Numbered from the stretch's first letter, positions 41,901 through 52,050 are shown. The stretch is DNA of 64,000 nucleotides from Cylindrotheca closterium (GCA_933822405.4 CAKOGP040001224.1:389552-453551), one strand, 5' to 3'. Made by a program: numbers and translations. Notes: generated by a model not told the origin, from the sequence alone.

Positions 41901-42832
41901 CATCACCAATAATTTGTACTTCAATGTGACGAGGGCGGTCGACGAAGCGTTCAATGAAAACAGCACCGTCACCAAAGGCGGCAAGAGCTTCGCTGGAGGC
42001 AGATTCCCACGACGAGACAAGGTCATCCATACTTCGGACAACTCTCATTCCCTTACCACCACCACCCATAGCAGCCTATAATATAACAATATATAGAGAA
42101 AATAATGAGCCCTTGTCGTAAAATCAAACTTGTCGTCACGCAAAACATTTATTTTCGTACCTTGATGATAATCGGAAGACCAATGTCTTCGACGAATGCT
42201 GTGACCTCTTCCTTGGTAGTGAGGGCACCGTCAGATCCTGGAACGACAGGGACACCAGCAGCAATGGCAGCTTCACGGGCCGATGTCTTATCAGAGAAGC
42301 GGTTCAAGTTTTCCACGGTAGGTCCAACAAAGGTAATGTCAGCATCAGCACAAGCTTGCGCAAATTCAGGAGATTCCGACAAGAATCCATAACCAGGGTG
42401 AATGGCATCAACATTAGCTTCCTTGGCAATTTTGATGATTTGAGGAATGTCCAAGTAGGCAGAGATGGGAGTGGCGTCGTCTTCTTTCTCTAGAAGAAAG
42501 GATCGGTCGGCTCCCCAGCGGTGTTGTGAATAACGATCCTCGTGGACGTAAATTCCGACGGTTCCTGCATTCAGTTCGGTGGCGGCTCGCATGATACGAA
42601 CGGCAATCTCGGCACGATTGCATGCCATAACATTGGTGAACAATGGTTTCGTCGAGTCATCGCCAAGGGGAGCGGTGTCTGCGATGGGGGGTTCTTTTTC
42701 CACTGTCGCTTGCAGTCGAGTAGCCGCCGTGTGAATTCCCGAACCCACTGATGGGTTTGTAAAGGCCTCAGATACCGTCAAACTGGTGATGGCAATGGCC
42801 ACGAATAGTGCAGTGCATGATAACCTCATCAT
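38980..42832 (-). CDS. PYC: pyruvate carboxylase, plastid-type presequence
   Basis: Three exons: 42832..42161, 42075..40090, 40008..38980; 3687 nt, 1228 residues. The ATG pair at 42832/42829 begins MMRLSCTALFVAIAITSLTVSEAF, a signal peptide ending at an Ala-Phe junction typical of diatom plastid import; an upstream in-frame Met at 42913 would bury it. The biotin carboxylase domain (MACNRAEIAVRIMRA, MGGGGKGMRVV rebuilt by splicing), the carboxyltransferase domain (LLVTDTTWRDAHQSLLATRMRT region) and the C-terminal biotinyl domain (AMKMET, Lys about 1193, 35 residues from the end) are complete. It carboxylates pyruvate to oxaloacetate using ATP and bicarbonate. Diatoms are known to have plastid and mitochondrial forms; this one looks plastidic. 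Confidence 0.95.
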
Positions 42833-43491
42833 CTTGAGATGCTTCCAAGCAAATGAATGTGAGTCTTTTGTGATGAACGGATGTTGCCGCCGTCGCCAGA
42901 AAAGATGCAGCAATCAGATTTTGATGGCCCGGAAGATTTTGTGAAAAATGTCAATGGTGCCGATTCTCACAAAATGACGTGTTGGCTAAAAAAAGACTAC
43001 TGCGACCACTGTTGCAAATGCAAAAAAGGAGGAACGATCCAATTGGCTTGAGTACGTCAGCATCGCAATCCAGCGGGTCAAAACTCTGCCAGTAGAACGT
43101 CGGTCAAGACAGTCAAGACAGTCATATCTGGGAAACCTGACAGTTTTGAAATCGGACAAGCTAACAAAAAATCTGCTGGCGACAACAGACTCTGCCAAGC
43201 CAGTTCTGATGGACACGTAATGTTGAAATCCCGGTACGTAATACGCAATGCAAGCAATCCTCACAGTGACTCCTCCTGTCTCGATATCTCACCACTGGTA
43301 CAGCCAAGTTCGATCTTTTTCTCCCATCGTTGAAGTGAGGCAATAGAGAAGCAGTATTACAGAAGCTGCGAAAAGTGAAAGCTGAATTTGATTGATTCCT
43401 TCATTCCTTGATTTATCCATTCATCCTGAAAAAACCTCAACGAATTCAATCAATCCACACGCTTTCAAACAAAATCCAACATTTTTTCGAC
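42833..43491. promoter_or_regulatory. divergent intergenic region, PYC / DHHC gene
   Basis: This 659-bp region lies between the starts of the minus-strand PYC and plus-strand DHHC genes. A short AGTCAAGAC direct repeat is seen at about 43102..43122. No ORF is convincing. Confidence 0.5.
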
Positions 43492-45097
43492 ATGACTTCT
43501 ACTTTCCGACGATTTTTCACGGGTAGTACTGATTCCAATGCGGCGCCTGCAAATGGAAATGGTGTCAAATCAACAGAAGACGATAGTAATGGTGCAATCC
43601 CATCCACGGAAGCCACTAGGTTACTTGGACAAATAAACAATGGTCAAGATGTGGAAGATCCTGGCATTGATTTGCTTCATCCAGTTCCAGAGAAATCACC
43701 CTCCGTCAAGGAATTGTACTTCAATGAGAGCAACCCAACTGTTCAGAGGTACTATCGATTTGCGGCGACACCCATTACTCCCATTGTGGCCTTGCATAAA
43801 AAGCCAGGTACCGGTGGATCTGCCATTATTCAATCGGGTGTCACTGGTTTGCTACGGCGGAGTACCGTGGTCCCATCGCATGGAACGGACGAGTCTGGAG
43901 ACTGGATTTTGGTAAGCGTCGGAGGTCGGAGTGGATGGGCCCGCAAAAAGTTGCCCCATCAACACTTTTCAGGATTTACGCTAGCCGACAAATTCCAAGC
44001 AACGGAAGCTTGGATGGGGAATCATGCCTTCTTGTGCAAGGGCAAGGTCATGTTGGGAAGTGATTCACCAAGTCTTTTCTTTACCAACTTTTTGTTGCTG
44101 GTAGGATATGCCTTGCAGTTTGCCCTGGTCATTCCCACTTTGTTGAAGATTCAAGAGGAAGACCCCAACCCAATTTACCACTACATTAGCGTGGATATAG
44201 TATTCTGGGCTAGTGTAGCCGTGGCAATCCTTGCCTTTGTCTTCTTGTGGGTCACTGCTGTAATGGATCCTGGAATTATTCCACCTGTGTCCAGTCCTGT
44301 GAAGGCACCCATTCCACATCACTTACCAATTGGAGGACCTCTGGGATATCGATATTGCTCAACTTGTAACATCTTTCGACCGCCGCGAAGTAAACATTGC
44401 AACTCATGTAATGTTTGCGTTTCTGAATTTGATCAGTGAGTACAAAAGATTGTGCCGTTGTTGTAACGAACCAACCTCATTATTCATTGCTGGATCTACT
44501 CGAATCACTCCAAATTGCTCATTCTCTCCTCACAGTCACTGCCCATGGGTCGGGACGTGCATTGGTGAACGAAATTACAGATTCTTTTTCATGTTTCTGG
44601 TGAATATTTCAATCATGACCATCTTGACGACTCTTTGTTCCATGCTTATCTTCCTTCATACCTACCTGGGTGTTGAAATCGACGAAGACACAACACTACT
44701 TGGACACATATGGAAGGCAATATCGGAAATCAAGATCATTTTTGTCTTTGGATCCTTCACACTACTCTGTGCTTGGTCGTTGGTCTCACTACTACTCTTT
44801 CATGGAATGATCATTTCCGCCGCACAAACCACGAATGAACGAGTGAGAGGAGTGTACAGTGCTGGATCCCTGGACAACCTTGCGGATAAGGGATGCTGGC
44901 GCAACTGGTTTCGAGCCTTTTGCAAACCAGTTGCAGTAACTAGGCTGCCGAAAGATATGTCCGATACGGCGGAGTGTGCATACAGTGAAGAGGAAACAGT
45001 GTGGGACGAAGATGCACATGCAGCAGTCGAAGATCCAACTGCACCAACGATAAACACCAGCAAGAACAAAAATGGCGCGGATGCACAAGAGGCGTGA
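43492..45097 (+). CDS. DHHC-type protein S-acyltransferase
   Basis: Two exons, 43492..44435 and 44536..45097, with a 100-nt intron that splits the codon of the first His of the DHHC motif; splicing restores D-H-H-C at about residues 314-317 within [20 protein letters not shown]. 501 residues. The Cys-rich domain YCSTCNIFRPPRSKHCNSCN precedes it and four membrane segments flank it, the standard PAT layout. The stretch GNHAFLCKGKVMLGSD is also typical of plant-type PATs. An N-terminal extra module (about 85-165, RYYRFAATPITPIVALHKK...GWAR) has the look of an SH3-like beta barrel. The enzyme transfers palmitate to protein cysteines, usually at Golgi or plasma membrane. Confidence 0.93.
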
Positions 45098-45164
45098 TTA
45101 TGTGAATAAGTTTTAAAAAATAAAACTATGTACCGATGATAACTTTTAAAAATCGTACTAATAG

Positions 45165-45176
45165 TGTACCGGTACA
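45165..45176. promoter_or_regulatory. palindrome TGTACCGGTACA
   Basis: Perfect 12-bp palindrome containing the recurrent decamer GTACCGGTAC, about 265 bp upstream of the MYND gene start and 68 bp after the DHHC stop. Confidence 0.45.
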
Positions 45177-45224
45177 GTAATAACACTGACATTTAAAAAA
45201 TGGAATACTCTACCTATTATACCG

Positions 45225-45238
45225 GGTACACGTGTACC
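45225..45238. promoter_or_regulatory. palindrome with CACGTG core
   Basis: GGTACACGTGTACC is a perfect 14-bp inverted repeat with a CACGTG (G-box/E-box) centre, about 200 bp upstream of the MYND gene. CACGTG is a classic bZIP/bHLH site; binding here is inference. Confidence 0.45.
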
Positions 45239-45439
45239 TACCTACCTGCAACTGTTCACACGTACGTGGCATCACTCCAGGTTTGTTCGATTCATTTGAC
45301 TGACTCCACCAAAACATCAACTTGAAACTTACTCATGATTTGATTCACATTTCAAAAATTGAAAACAAACCATTCACAACTTTAGATTGACCGAGGTACC
45401 TCAACTTCGACATCGTAATCTCAGCTCACCGCCATCCTC

Positions 45440-47090
45440 ATGATCTACTTTGATTTGAAAAACCTGGAAATGATATTCCCAAATGGCAAAGGCATGGACA
45501 TCTCTACAAAAAAGGGATCCAATCTGTTTCTACAGGGAGAATCCAGCTTTGACTTCTTCACCACCAAAGTAATGGAGTTGGAGCACATTCGACTGAAGGA
45601 TAGGGACCGATCAATCGAGGTTGTCGCACAACTATTGGCGAAGAACGCCAACAAAAAGCTTTTTCGGGAGAAAATTCCAGTGCTGGAAATTGAATGTTGG
45701 CTGCAGCATTCCGTCTCCGAAATCCAAAAGCTCGTTACCAAACCCAACTGGACACCAGAAGAGAAATTGCAGGAACGCGAAATTCTAGTGCTCAACCAAT
45801 GCAGTGCCATGTTCTTACATGCAGTCCCCGTCGCTCTAGCGTTTGAAAGCAATTTTTTCCAGGTTTTGACCAAGTATACTACGGCTCGCAATGGAAATAG
45901 TGGAGATTTTTCCTCAGAACATATATGCGAACATGTCTTGTCTATTGTGTGGAATGCCTTCATCACGTCCACATCTAGATCTAACGGGTGGTCTGCCAAG
46001 ACTGCTTTCAAACAACTCGCGGCGAGCGGTATCCTCGAAGAATTCATTCGATGCTTGGTGAGCCCAAAGCTAGAACCGCACCTTTCCGAGGGAATTGACA
46101 CCATGCTTCAACAGCTCCAATTATGCTCTAATTTCCTAAAGAACAAATTCAAAATTGGCGACTCTTGTGGTGACGCATTGCGAGCAGTCCTGGAAGACAA
46201 GGCTGGCATCAGAAAGACGAGAGATCATATCTTCCAAAGGCTAGAAAATATTGTCCTATCGGTAGACTCCATGTGCCCGACAGTCAAGCCAAAGCAATGG
46301 TGCAGCCATTGTCGCAAGTTTGAAAACTCAAAAGACTTTCAGGAATCGCTCATGATATGTTCTCGGTGCCGTAATGCTTCTTATTGCAGTAGGGAGTGCC
46401 AGGTTGCAGATTGGAATCGACACAGCCGGTGCTGTTCTTCTGCCGTAAGGAGCATGAGGATTTCGTTGAATATTCTATCAGTACGGGTTGGCAACTTTAT
46501 GAAAAGTCACTACGCAACGATGATGATCAAGATGGTCGAACAATGCGACAAGACTAGTCTGAAGATGCAAGACATGATCATTCAGCTTGATTACATGCCC
46601 AACGAAATTGGTGTCATTCCTGCATTGCAGGATCCACCCATTTTCAAGGTAGCCCCGATTCGAGATCACATTGAAGGAGCTCCACCACCAGAGCCGAATT
46701 GGTACGATTCTCGATCTGGCAAGTACACGTATTTGTGTATAGATCCAATCAAGAATCTGAAGTCAAAACAACGTCCAGACCATGTGACGTTCCTTGTGCG
46801 CTCTGAAGAAGGCATACAGTGCTTCAATATTGAAATGTATGTTTTGTTGCACATGTTGCCACTTTTTTCGGAAATATCCAAGCGACTCAAATTGCCTTTA
46901 TATTCGCCTTTCTAGGGATAAGAGGGGTACCGACGAGACCGTGAGTGCTTTTCGGAGCGCCCTACAAGACAGTGACTTTGAACCACTGACTCGTATCTTT
47001 GACAATGAGGAGGCCACGCAACTTTCAAGTCAAATCCAAAATATGCATCTTCATCAGGATTCAGAAGATTCGTCCTCCAGTTTCCGGTGA
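45440..47090 (+). CDS. MYND-type zinc-finger protein
   Basis: Two exons, 45440..46836 and 46916..47090, 79-nt intron, 523 residues. The zinc finger lies at about 290-335: CSHCRKFENSKDF, then CSRCRNASYCSRECQVADWNRHSRCC, with the C-x2-C, C-x2-C, C-x3-C and H-x3-C spacing of MYND. The N-terminal half is helical and not recognised. No SET domain is present, so it is not a SMYD methyltransferase; MYND here is likely a protein-interaction module. Diatoms carry many such proteins. The second exon adds a short polar tail. Confidence 0.82.
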
Positions 47091-47241
47091 TATCAAACGG
47101 AACGGAAAGACGTTCATTATGGGATACTCCGTCTAATTTGTCGTAGCATTGAATTGTTTTCGCACAGGATTTTCGATCTGTTTCTTGGACATAGGACTCA
47201 TCAAAGCTGTTGCACAATAATACCCCAGTCATCCGAAATCT

Positions 47242-48093
47242 TCAGATATCTTTTCCAAGGTTGACCACATTTGCAATCTCTTCGCTAATCAATTCCACGT
47301 GCCTCGGATCCCCACACACTAGAGCCATTGGCGGAAAGTCGTGTACAAATGTAAACAGGCCTTGCAAGTTTCCCACTCGGAGAATCACATTGTCTAGGCA
47401 TATCCGCAAGACTTCCAGAAATGGAGTCCAGTCATCGTCATTGTCATCACTCTGTTCGCTTGTTTGGCTTGCTAATGAAGAGTCCCGATTCAGTTCCGTG
47501 TTGTCAGTAGTTTCTGCTACTACTTCTGTTGCCGTATCTGCTGTTGGGTCAGATGGCGTCCACATACAGGCCAACACATTCCACTTTTCGCTCTCAAAGA
47601 TACAAATCGGTCTTGGTGGGTCTGGTCCATCTGACGACTCGATTTGTGGGCATCTCCATCGTCCTGTAATGGTCGGTGCCTGGGCATTCTTGACATTTAG
47701 CTGAATGCGACCCTCTACAAAATCGGTCCAAGGAGACCTCAACTTGGAAAGCAAATAGGTTGCCGCAGGGAGCGTCTCCTCGTGACTCCTTCCCGCAATC
47801 GCCACAGGCCCAGCTTGCTTTCGACCTGGGATCACCAAATGTACCGTGCAATTAGCCCTAAGAAAACGCTCAAATTCTTGCACCTTCTCTCGACCTCCAA
47901 GAGAGACATGACTCCGACCGGTAGGTTCTGGCTGGAGATACTCGGGTATGTCGATTTGCAACAGACACGAGCATTCCTTCAGCGGAGGTGGAGTGGAATT
48001 TGGATCTTTCCTTGGTCGAGGAGGGCGGTACTCTCGACCTCCATGGCCACGCTTGCCGACTCCAACACGAGCAGAACTGTGGTGTCGATACAT
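47242..48093 (-). CDS. unknown protein with a KH-like segment
   Basis: Single exon of 283 residues. The N-terminus is basic and Gly/Pro-rich (KRGHGGREYRPPRPRKDP), often seen in RNA-binding proteins. Residues about 75-120 (FERFLRANCTVHLVIPGRKQ, AIAGRSHEETLPAATYLLSK) have the helix-strand pattern and a Gly-rich turn like a KH-type fold, but the signature GxxG is only approximate. The rest is not recognised. It converges on the MYND gene (about 150 bp between stops) and is divergent from the CRAL-TRIO gene at 48434. Confidence 0.6.
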   Translation of the reverse strand: MYRHHSSARVGVGKRGHGGREYRPPRPRKDPNSTPPPLKECSCLLQIDIPEYLQPEPTGRSHVSLGGREKVQEFERFLRANCTVHLVIPGRKQAGPVAIAGRSHEETLPAATYLLSKLRSPWTDFVEGRIQLNVKNAQAPTITGRWRCPQIESSDGPDPPRPICIFESEKWNVLACMWTPSDPTADTATEVVAETTDNTELNRDSSLASQTSEQSDDNDDDWTPFLEVLRICLDNVILRVGNLQGLFTFVHDFPPMALVCGDPRHVELISEEIANVVNLGKDI

Positions 48094-48433
48094 GTAACCT
48101 TCTTGATGTCTTCACAAAGTCACTTTGAAGATAGTTGTAATTTCCTTGTATTCTAAAATACTTCACGGGTTTTTTGTTTTCTTTTTTTGGATGCTCATTC
48201 GTGTCTCATGAAACAGGACTGAACTGTGTTTGAAGTGACCCAATAATAACTTTTCGCTTAGCACAAAATCTTCGCCTTTTGAAGTTTGACGACGAGAAGC
48301 ATCACATCGTCAGCAGCCACACGCAAGTGATAACAGCTTCTTATTCTTTCTTTACAGACTCAATTACAACCGCAGTTTCATCTGCAACATAAAACACAAT
48401 ACAACACAAGACACAACAGAACAAACATTCATC
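48094..48433. promoter_or_regulatory. divergent intergenic region
   Basis: This 340-bp region lies between the start of the KH-like gene (minus) and the CRAL-TRIO gene (plus). It has T-rich (48171-48188) and CA-rich (48386-48425) stretches, the latter a likely 5' UTR. No further element is supported. Confidence 0.45.
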
Positions 48434-49366
48434 ATGGTAGCTGCCAAATCTTGGCCTTGGCTTTCGGATCTCGATCAAGCAATGTTGCCCGACAAGGCCA
48501 TTGATCCAGTCAACGAATACGATACCCGGGAATCTGTGCCAGAACTCCTGAATGAACATGCCTCCAACATTGAACTCGTCAAGGAAGCTCTCAAGGAGGA
48601 TTCACTGTACGAACCCTTCAAACATGACGACTTGTGGATCTTGAGATTTCTAATGAGTCACAAACATAAAGTCAAGAAAGCAACCAAGGCTGCCAAGCAT
48701 GCCTTGCAATTTCGGAACAAGCACAAACTTGACGAGAAAGATTTGCGATCCATTGCACCACACAGCGTCCCATTGGGGGAAGAGGACACTCCCTTCGCTG
48801 GATGTGACTCATTGAAGCGAGCTTGGATTACTCGTTATCCAGGTGACTGCATCGCATTTACCATTCCAGATAAGCAACGCGGCGTGGCGGGCTTTCTTCG
48901 GTTTGCAGATTTTAAGCATGATAAGGCAACCATGAAGGCATTGAGTGATGAGGATCTCGCAGCCGTCTTTATCTATCTATCCGAGTGGACCTTTCAATGG
49001 TTGGACTATGTCACTCGCAAGACTGGACGCTTGACGAAGTCTGCTCGATTCGTTGATTTTACTGGGTTTTCTATGTTCCAAGTCAGTCGAGATGCCACTA
49101 AACGGGATGGCAAGATCATGGGAGATATGGAAGATGTCTATCCCCAACTATTGCATTCATTATTCATGTATAACCAGCCTCATTGGATTCATGCAATCTG
49201 GGCTACCATGCGCCACATTATGCCCAGTCGTATTGTGGAAAAGGTAGACATGGTCGAACCCAAAGAGAATGAACAGGAATTCAAGCGACTTCTCAAATTT
49301 GTGGCAAAGGAACATCTTCCAGTCTCGTTGGGTGGAGACAACACTGTCAATCCAACGGAATGGTAG
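48434..49366 (+). CDS. SEC14-type CRAL-TRIO domain protein
   Basis: Single exon of 310 residues. A CRAL-TRIO-N type segment (DDLWILRFLMSHKHKVKKATKAAKHALQF, about 68-98) is followed by the lipid-binding domain (about 125-300): RFVDFTGFSMFQVSRD, a DVYPQLLHSLFMYNQPHWIHAIWATMRHIMP helix-strand segment and EHLPVSLGGDN at the end, which is the usual SEC14 exit motif (LP..LGG). It probably binds and exchanges a phospholipid or another hydrophobic ligand in the cytosol. No targeting sequence or extra domain is visible. Confidence 0.85.
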   Translation: MVAAKSWPWLSDLDQAMLPDKAIDPVNEYDTRESVPELLNEHASNIELVKEALKEDSLYEPFKHDDLWILRFLMSHKHKVKKATKAAKHALQFRNKHKLDEKDLRSIAPHSVPLGEEDTPFAGCDSLKRAWITRYPGDCIAFTIPDKQRGVAGFLRFADFKHDKATMKALSDEDLAAVFIYLSEWTFQWLDYVTRKTGRLTKSARFVDFTGFSMFQVSRDATKRDGKIMGDMEDVYPQLLHSLFMYNQPHWIHAIWATMRHIMPSRIVEKVDMVEPKENEQEFKRLLKFVAKEHLPVSLGGDNTVNPTEW

Positions 49367-49767
49367 ATGATGATCATTCATTCGTCACTACTTCAGCTGT
49401 ACTGCTTTGCGCATAATATACAATGTTACATACCTATTCTTTCTATTTGTTGCAAACTACAGTACCTAGTACATGAAGAGACTTTGGAGGGTTTTTGGAA
49501 GGCAGTCGCATTGATTGATCGGTGTCTCAAGATGCTGAATTGTATTCGAATTGGTCAATCAATGGATCTAATATGATGATGATGATGCGAAACATATGAC
49601 CTGGAGAATTATCACAATGTGGGAGAAAGTCATCAGAATAGGACTGTTGCAATTTGCTACCTTACGCCTGTAGATTGGTCGACTATCAGCATCAGTTGCG
49701 AGCAATATCAAAATACTGAATTCTGAATCCTTTTCACTCACTTTATGAACCGCACGAAGACTAATAG
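49367..49767. other. intergenic region before the RNase H cluster
   Basis: This 401-bp region holds a short ATG/GAT trinucleotide run (about 49573..49587). No gene is supported. Confidence 0.5.
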
Positions 49768-50232
49768 ATGTCTTTCTACCGTACTCTGATCATATACTTC
49801 GATGGCGCTTGTCAGAACAACCCAAATGGGCCTGCTGGTTGCGGTTGGGCCATCTATGAGATGGACGACTACGGCTGCGACGGCTTCAGGGTGGCGTCTG
49901 GCAACAGATATCTTGGTTTCAACTTGTCGAACAATCAAGCCGAATATATCGGCCTGATAGAAGCGCTCGCGTACATGCAAATGAACAATATTGGTTGTCA
50001 TGAGCTTTTGATTCGCGGGGACTCGCTGCTGGTCATCAATCAAATGACGGGGTTCTATCAAATTCGCAACCAACGACTGTTCAACTTTTACAATACTGTT
50101 TCGAACAAGCTCAGTTGGATCAACAGTGACTATGTAGAATTCGCCCACATCGATCGCTACTACAATGGGGAAGCCGATTTTCTTGCTAAGACCGCTATTC
50201 CTTCGATGACCAACGGCGCTATGTGGGACTGA
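49768..50232 (+). CDS. stand-alone RNase H-fold protein, copy 1
   Basis: Intronless, 154 residues, the size of a bare RNase HI domain (plant-type RVT_3 subfamily). The four acidic catalytic residues are in place: D12 (IIYFDGA), E59 (SNNQAEY), D85 (IRGDS) and D137 (GEADFLAK). Such enzymes cut the RNA strand of RNA:DNA hybrids. There is no hybrid-binding domain, reverse transcriptase or targeting peptide. It is the most divergent of three paralogues in this cluster. Possible origins are a domesticated retroelement RNase H or an expanded cellular family; the sequence alone does not decide. Confidence 0.88.
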   Translation: MSFYRTLIIYFDGACQNNPNGPAGCGWAIYEMDDYGCDGFRVASGNRYLGFNLSNNQAEYIGLIEALAYMQMNNIGCHELLIRGDSLLVINQMTGFYQIRNQRLFNFYNTVSNKLSWINSDYVEFAHIDRYYNGEADFLAKTAIPSMTNGAMWD

Positions 50233-50655
50233 CACTTTCATCTCGCTGTGTGACGAAAATCAGGCAGCCAATTTTCCCGATCGTGAGTTAACTTTGGACT
50301 TGCTCGTTCGAGTCAGCAGACACTACGACAGCCGACGGCAACTATGTGGTCACTCAAGAATCACCATATTGTAAACGATAGAGACAATGAAACTTGAAAA
50401 TTTAAAGGGTGACATCAAGAAGTTTACTTGTCTGTCCGAATTCGTCATTCGACATTTCGTGGGGATCCAATCGATCCAACAGTCAACTCAATTCTGCCAG
50501 CTCATTGAGACACTCTCAATGGGTCCCGCCCTCTGGGTCAGTAGGTCGATGAAGTACTCTACTAGAATGCGTTTCAACATGCGTTTCAGTTTCAGAGAAC
50601 GCTTTCCAAACTTGTTGATCGTTTCCACGACACTGACTATGTTTTTCAAATCACT
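50233..50655. other. region between RNase H copies 1 and 2
   Basis: This 423-bp region lies between two convergent genes. It contains an open stretch (50387..50659, 90 codons) with no recognisable domain that runs into the 3' end of copy 2; I do not call it as a gene. Confidence 0.5.
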
Positions 50656-51108
50656 TTAATCACATTGCTCAATTGCATCATTTGCAAGTTTATCGGCTTC
50701 TTCATTTTGGCCACGGTCGATACGGTTGTATTTCACATCGTCGAAGTTGGTTTCAAGGCTTTTGAGTTTGCTCTTGACAGATTTGACGTGATCAATTAGG
50801 TTTTTGCTGCGAACTCGATACTTTCCACTGATTTGTTCAATAACGAGTTCAGAGTCTCCACGGATATGGAGAGTAGTACAACCAATATCTTTGTCCTTTA
50901 TGTATGCCAAAGCAGATTCCAGGCCTTCATATTCCGCTTGGTTGTTTGTTATGTGATACCCCAAATAGCCTTGGCCATTTGCAATTCGCATGCCATGGTT
51001 TCCCTGTCGATTCATCTCGTATAATGTCCATCCAAAACCAGCTGGTCCATAAGGATTACTTTTAGAAGCCCCATCAAAATAGATGATCAGTCGATTGTAG
51101 TACGGCAT
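50656..51108 (-). CDS. stand-alone RNase H-fold protein, copy 2
   Basis: Intronless, 150 residues. Catalytic residues D12 (IIYFDGA), E59 (TNNQAEY), D85 (IRGDS) and D139 (EEADKLAN) are all present. It is closely similar to copy 3 (shared IIYFDGASKSNP, GPAG.GWTLYEM, HIRGDS, GKY.VRSKN), indicating a local duplication followed by inversion. It is divergent from copy 3 with 272 bp between starts, so the two may share a promoter. Confidence 0.88.
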   Translation of the reverse strand: MPYYNRLIIYFDGASKSNPYGPAGFGWTLYEMNRQGNHGMRIANGQGYLGYHITNNQAEYEGLESALAYIKDKDIGCTTLHIRGDSELVIEQISGKYRVRSKNLIDHVKSVKSKLKSLETNFDDVKYNRIDRGQNEEADKLANDAIEQCD

Positions 51109-51380
51109 TCTCTGTCCGATGAGAAGTAAGATGATGATATTACAATAATATTAATAGTTGATGTCTTTCCATTTTTGTTTCTCCCGCCATTGCAATGAAC
51201 ACGAACGTGATTTTTGGGTATGATTTAGTCCCAGCACCCCGATTGACAAGCCAAAAATCTATTTAACGGAAACATCATGTGTCATATGAGTTGAATAACT
51301 CAGTCCTCATCATTTTCTCACAAAAATCGAATATTTGAAGCTGAAAGCTTAAAAGGCACGTCCACCCTTCATAATTCAAA

Positions 51381-51848
51381 ATGCCGCACTACTATGGCTT
51401 GATCATTTACTTTGATGGGGCTTCGAAAAGCAATCCACATGGTCCCGCTGGGAGTGGTTGGACGTTGTATGAGATGGACCCAGACGGCGACACTGACGGT
51501 GAAAGGCTTGCCCAGGGCCAAGATTACCTTGGCTACAATATCTCTAACAATCAAGCCGAATACCATGGTTTGGAAGGAGCTCTCAAATTCATGAACAAGA
51601 ATGACATTAGTTGCCAATATCTACACATTCGCGGCGACTCGCAGATTGTGATTAATCAGCTGCATGGGAAATATCAAGTTCGAAGCAAAAACATCATCGG
51701 CTATTACAACGCTGTCATGAAGGAGCTTGCGTCTATTCAATGCGGCGCTGCAGAATATACCCATATTAATCGCGCTGAAAATCGAGAAGCCGACGCCATG
51801 GCAAACAACTCGATTAGGCGCAAACGCTCCAAGTCTGTCTGGGGATAA
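51381..51848 (+). CDS. stand-alone RNase H-fold protein, copy 3
   Basis: Intronless, 155 residues. Catalytic residues D12, E60 (SNNQAEY), D86 (IRGDS) and D138 (READAMAN) are intact. Compared with copy 2 it has a small insertion (DPDGDTDG region) and a basic C-terminal end (RRKRSKSVWG) that could be a nuclear localisation signal. Three intact copies in 2.1 kb argue that the genes are maintained rather than decaying. Confidence 0.88.
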   Translation: MPHYYGLIIYFDGASKSNPHGPAGSGWTLYEMDPDGDTDGERLAQGQDYLGYNISNNQAEYHGLEGALKFMNKNDISCQYLHIRGDSQIVINQLHGKYQVRSKNIIGYYNAVMKELASIQCGAAEYTHINRAENREADAMANNSIRRKRSKSVWG

Positions 51849-52050
51849 TCTAATTTTCATGGTGCGTTTTCACAGGCTAATTTTGCTTTGGTCAATGCCG
51901 AGCATAAAAGGACAAACTCTGTTTGTGAGGAGCATCCTAGCAATGCAAACTAGCTTGTTTTAATCAATGCAGAAGCTTGTTCGTTAGCTTTTCTATTATT
52001 GGTACATTCTAAACAACCTATTCAGGCTGACGATAAAGTAGTCTTTGCGT

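Larger units (their letters stand above)
45098..45439. other. intergenic region between the DHHC and MYND genes
   Basis: This 342-bp stretch holds two perfect palindromes, TGTACCGGTACA (45165..45176) and GGTACACGTGTACC (45225..45238). Nothing else stands out. Confidence 0.6.

Noticed and set aside
40738..42081. 447-codon open frame on the plus strand
   Set aside because: Lies antisense to the conserved pyruvate carboxylase exon; no domain, and explained by codon bias of the true gene.
44330..44535. reading frame running through the DHHC intron
   Set aside because: It gives no DHHC motif; splicing 44436..44535 restores it exactly.
50387..50659. 90-codon frame between RNase H copies
   Set aside because: No domain similarity, not RNase H-like, and overlaps the end of copy 2.
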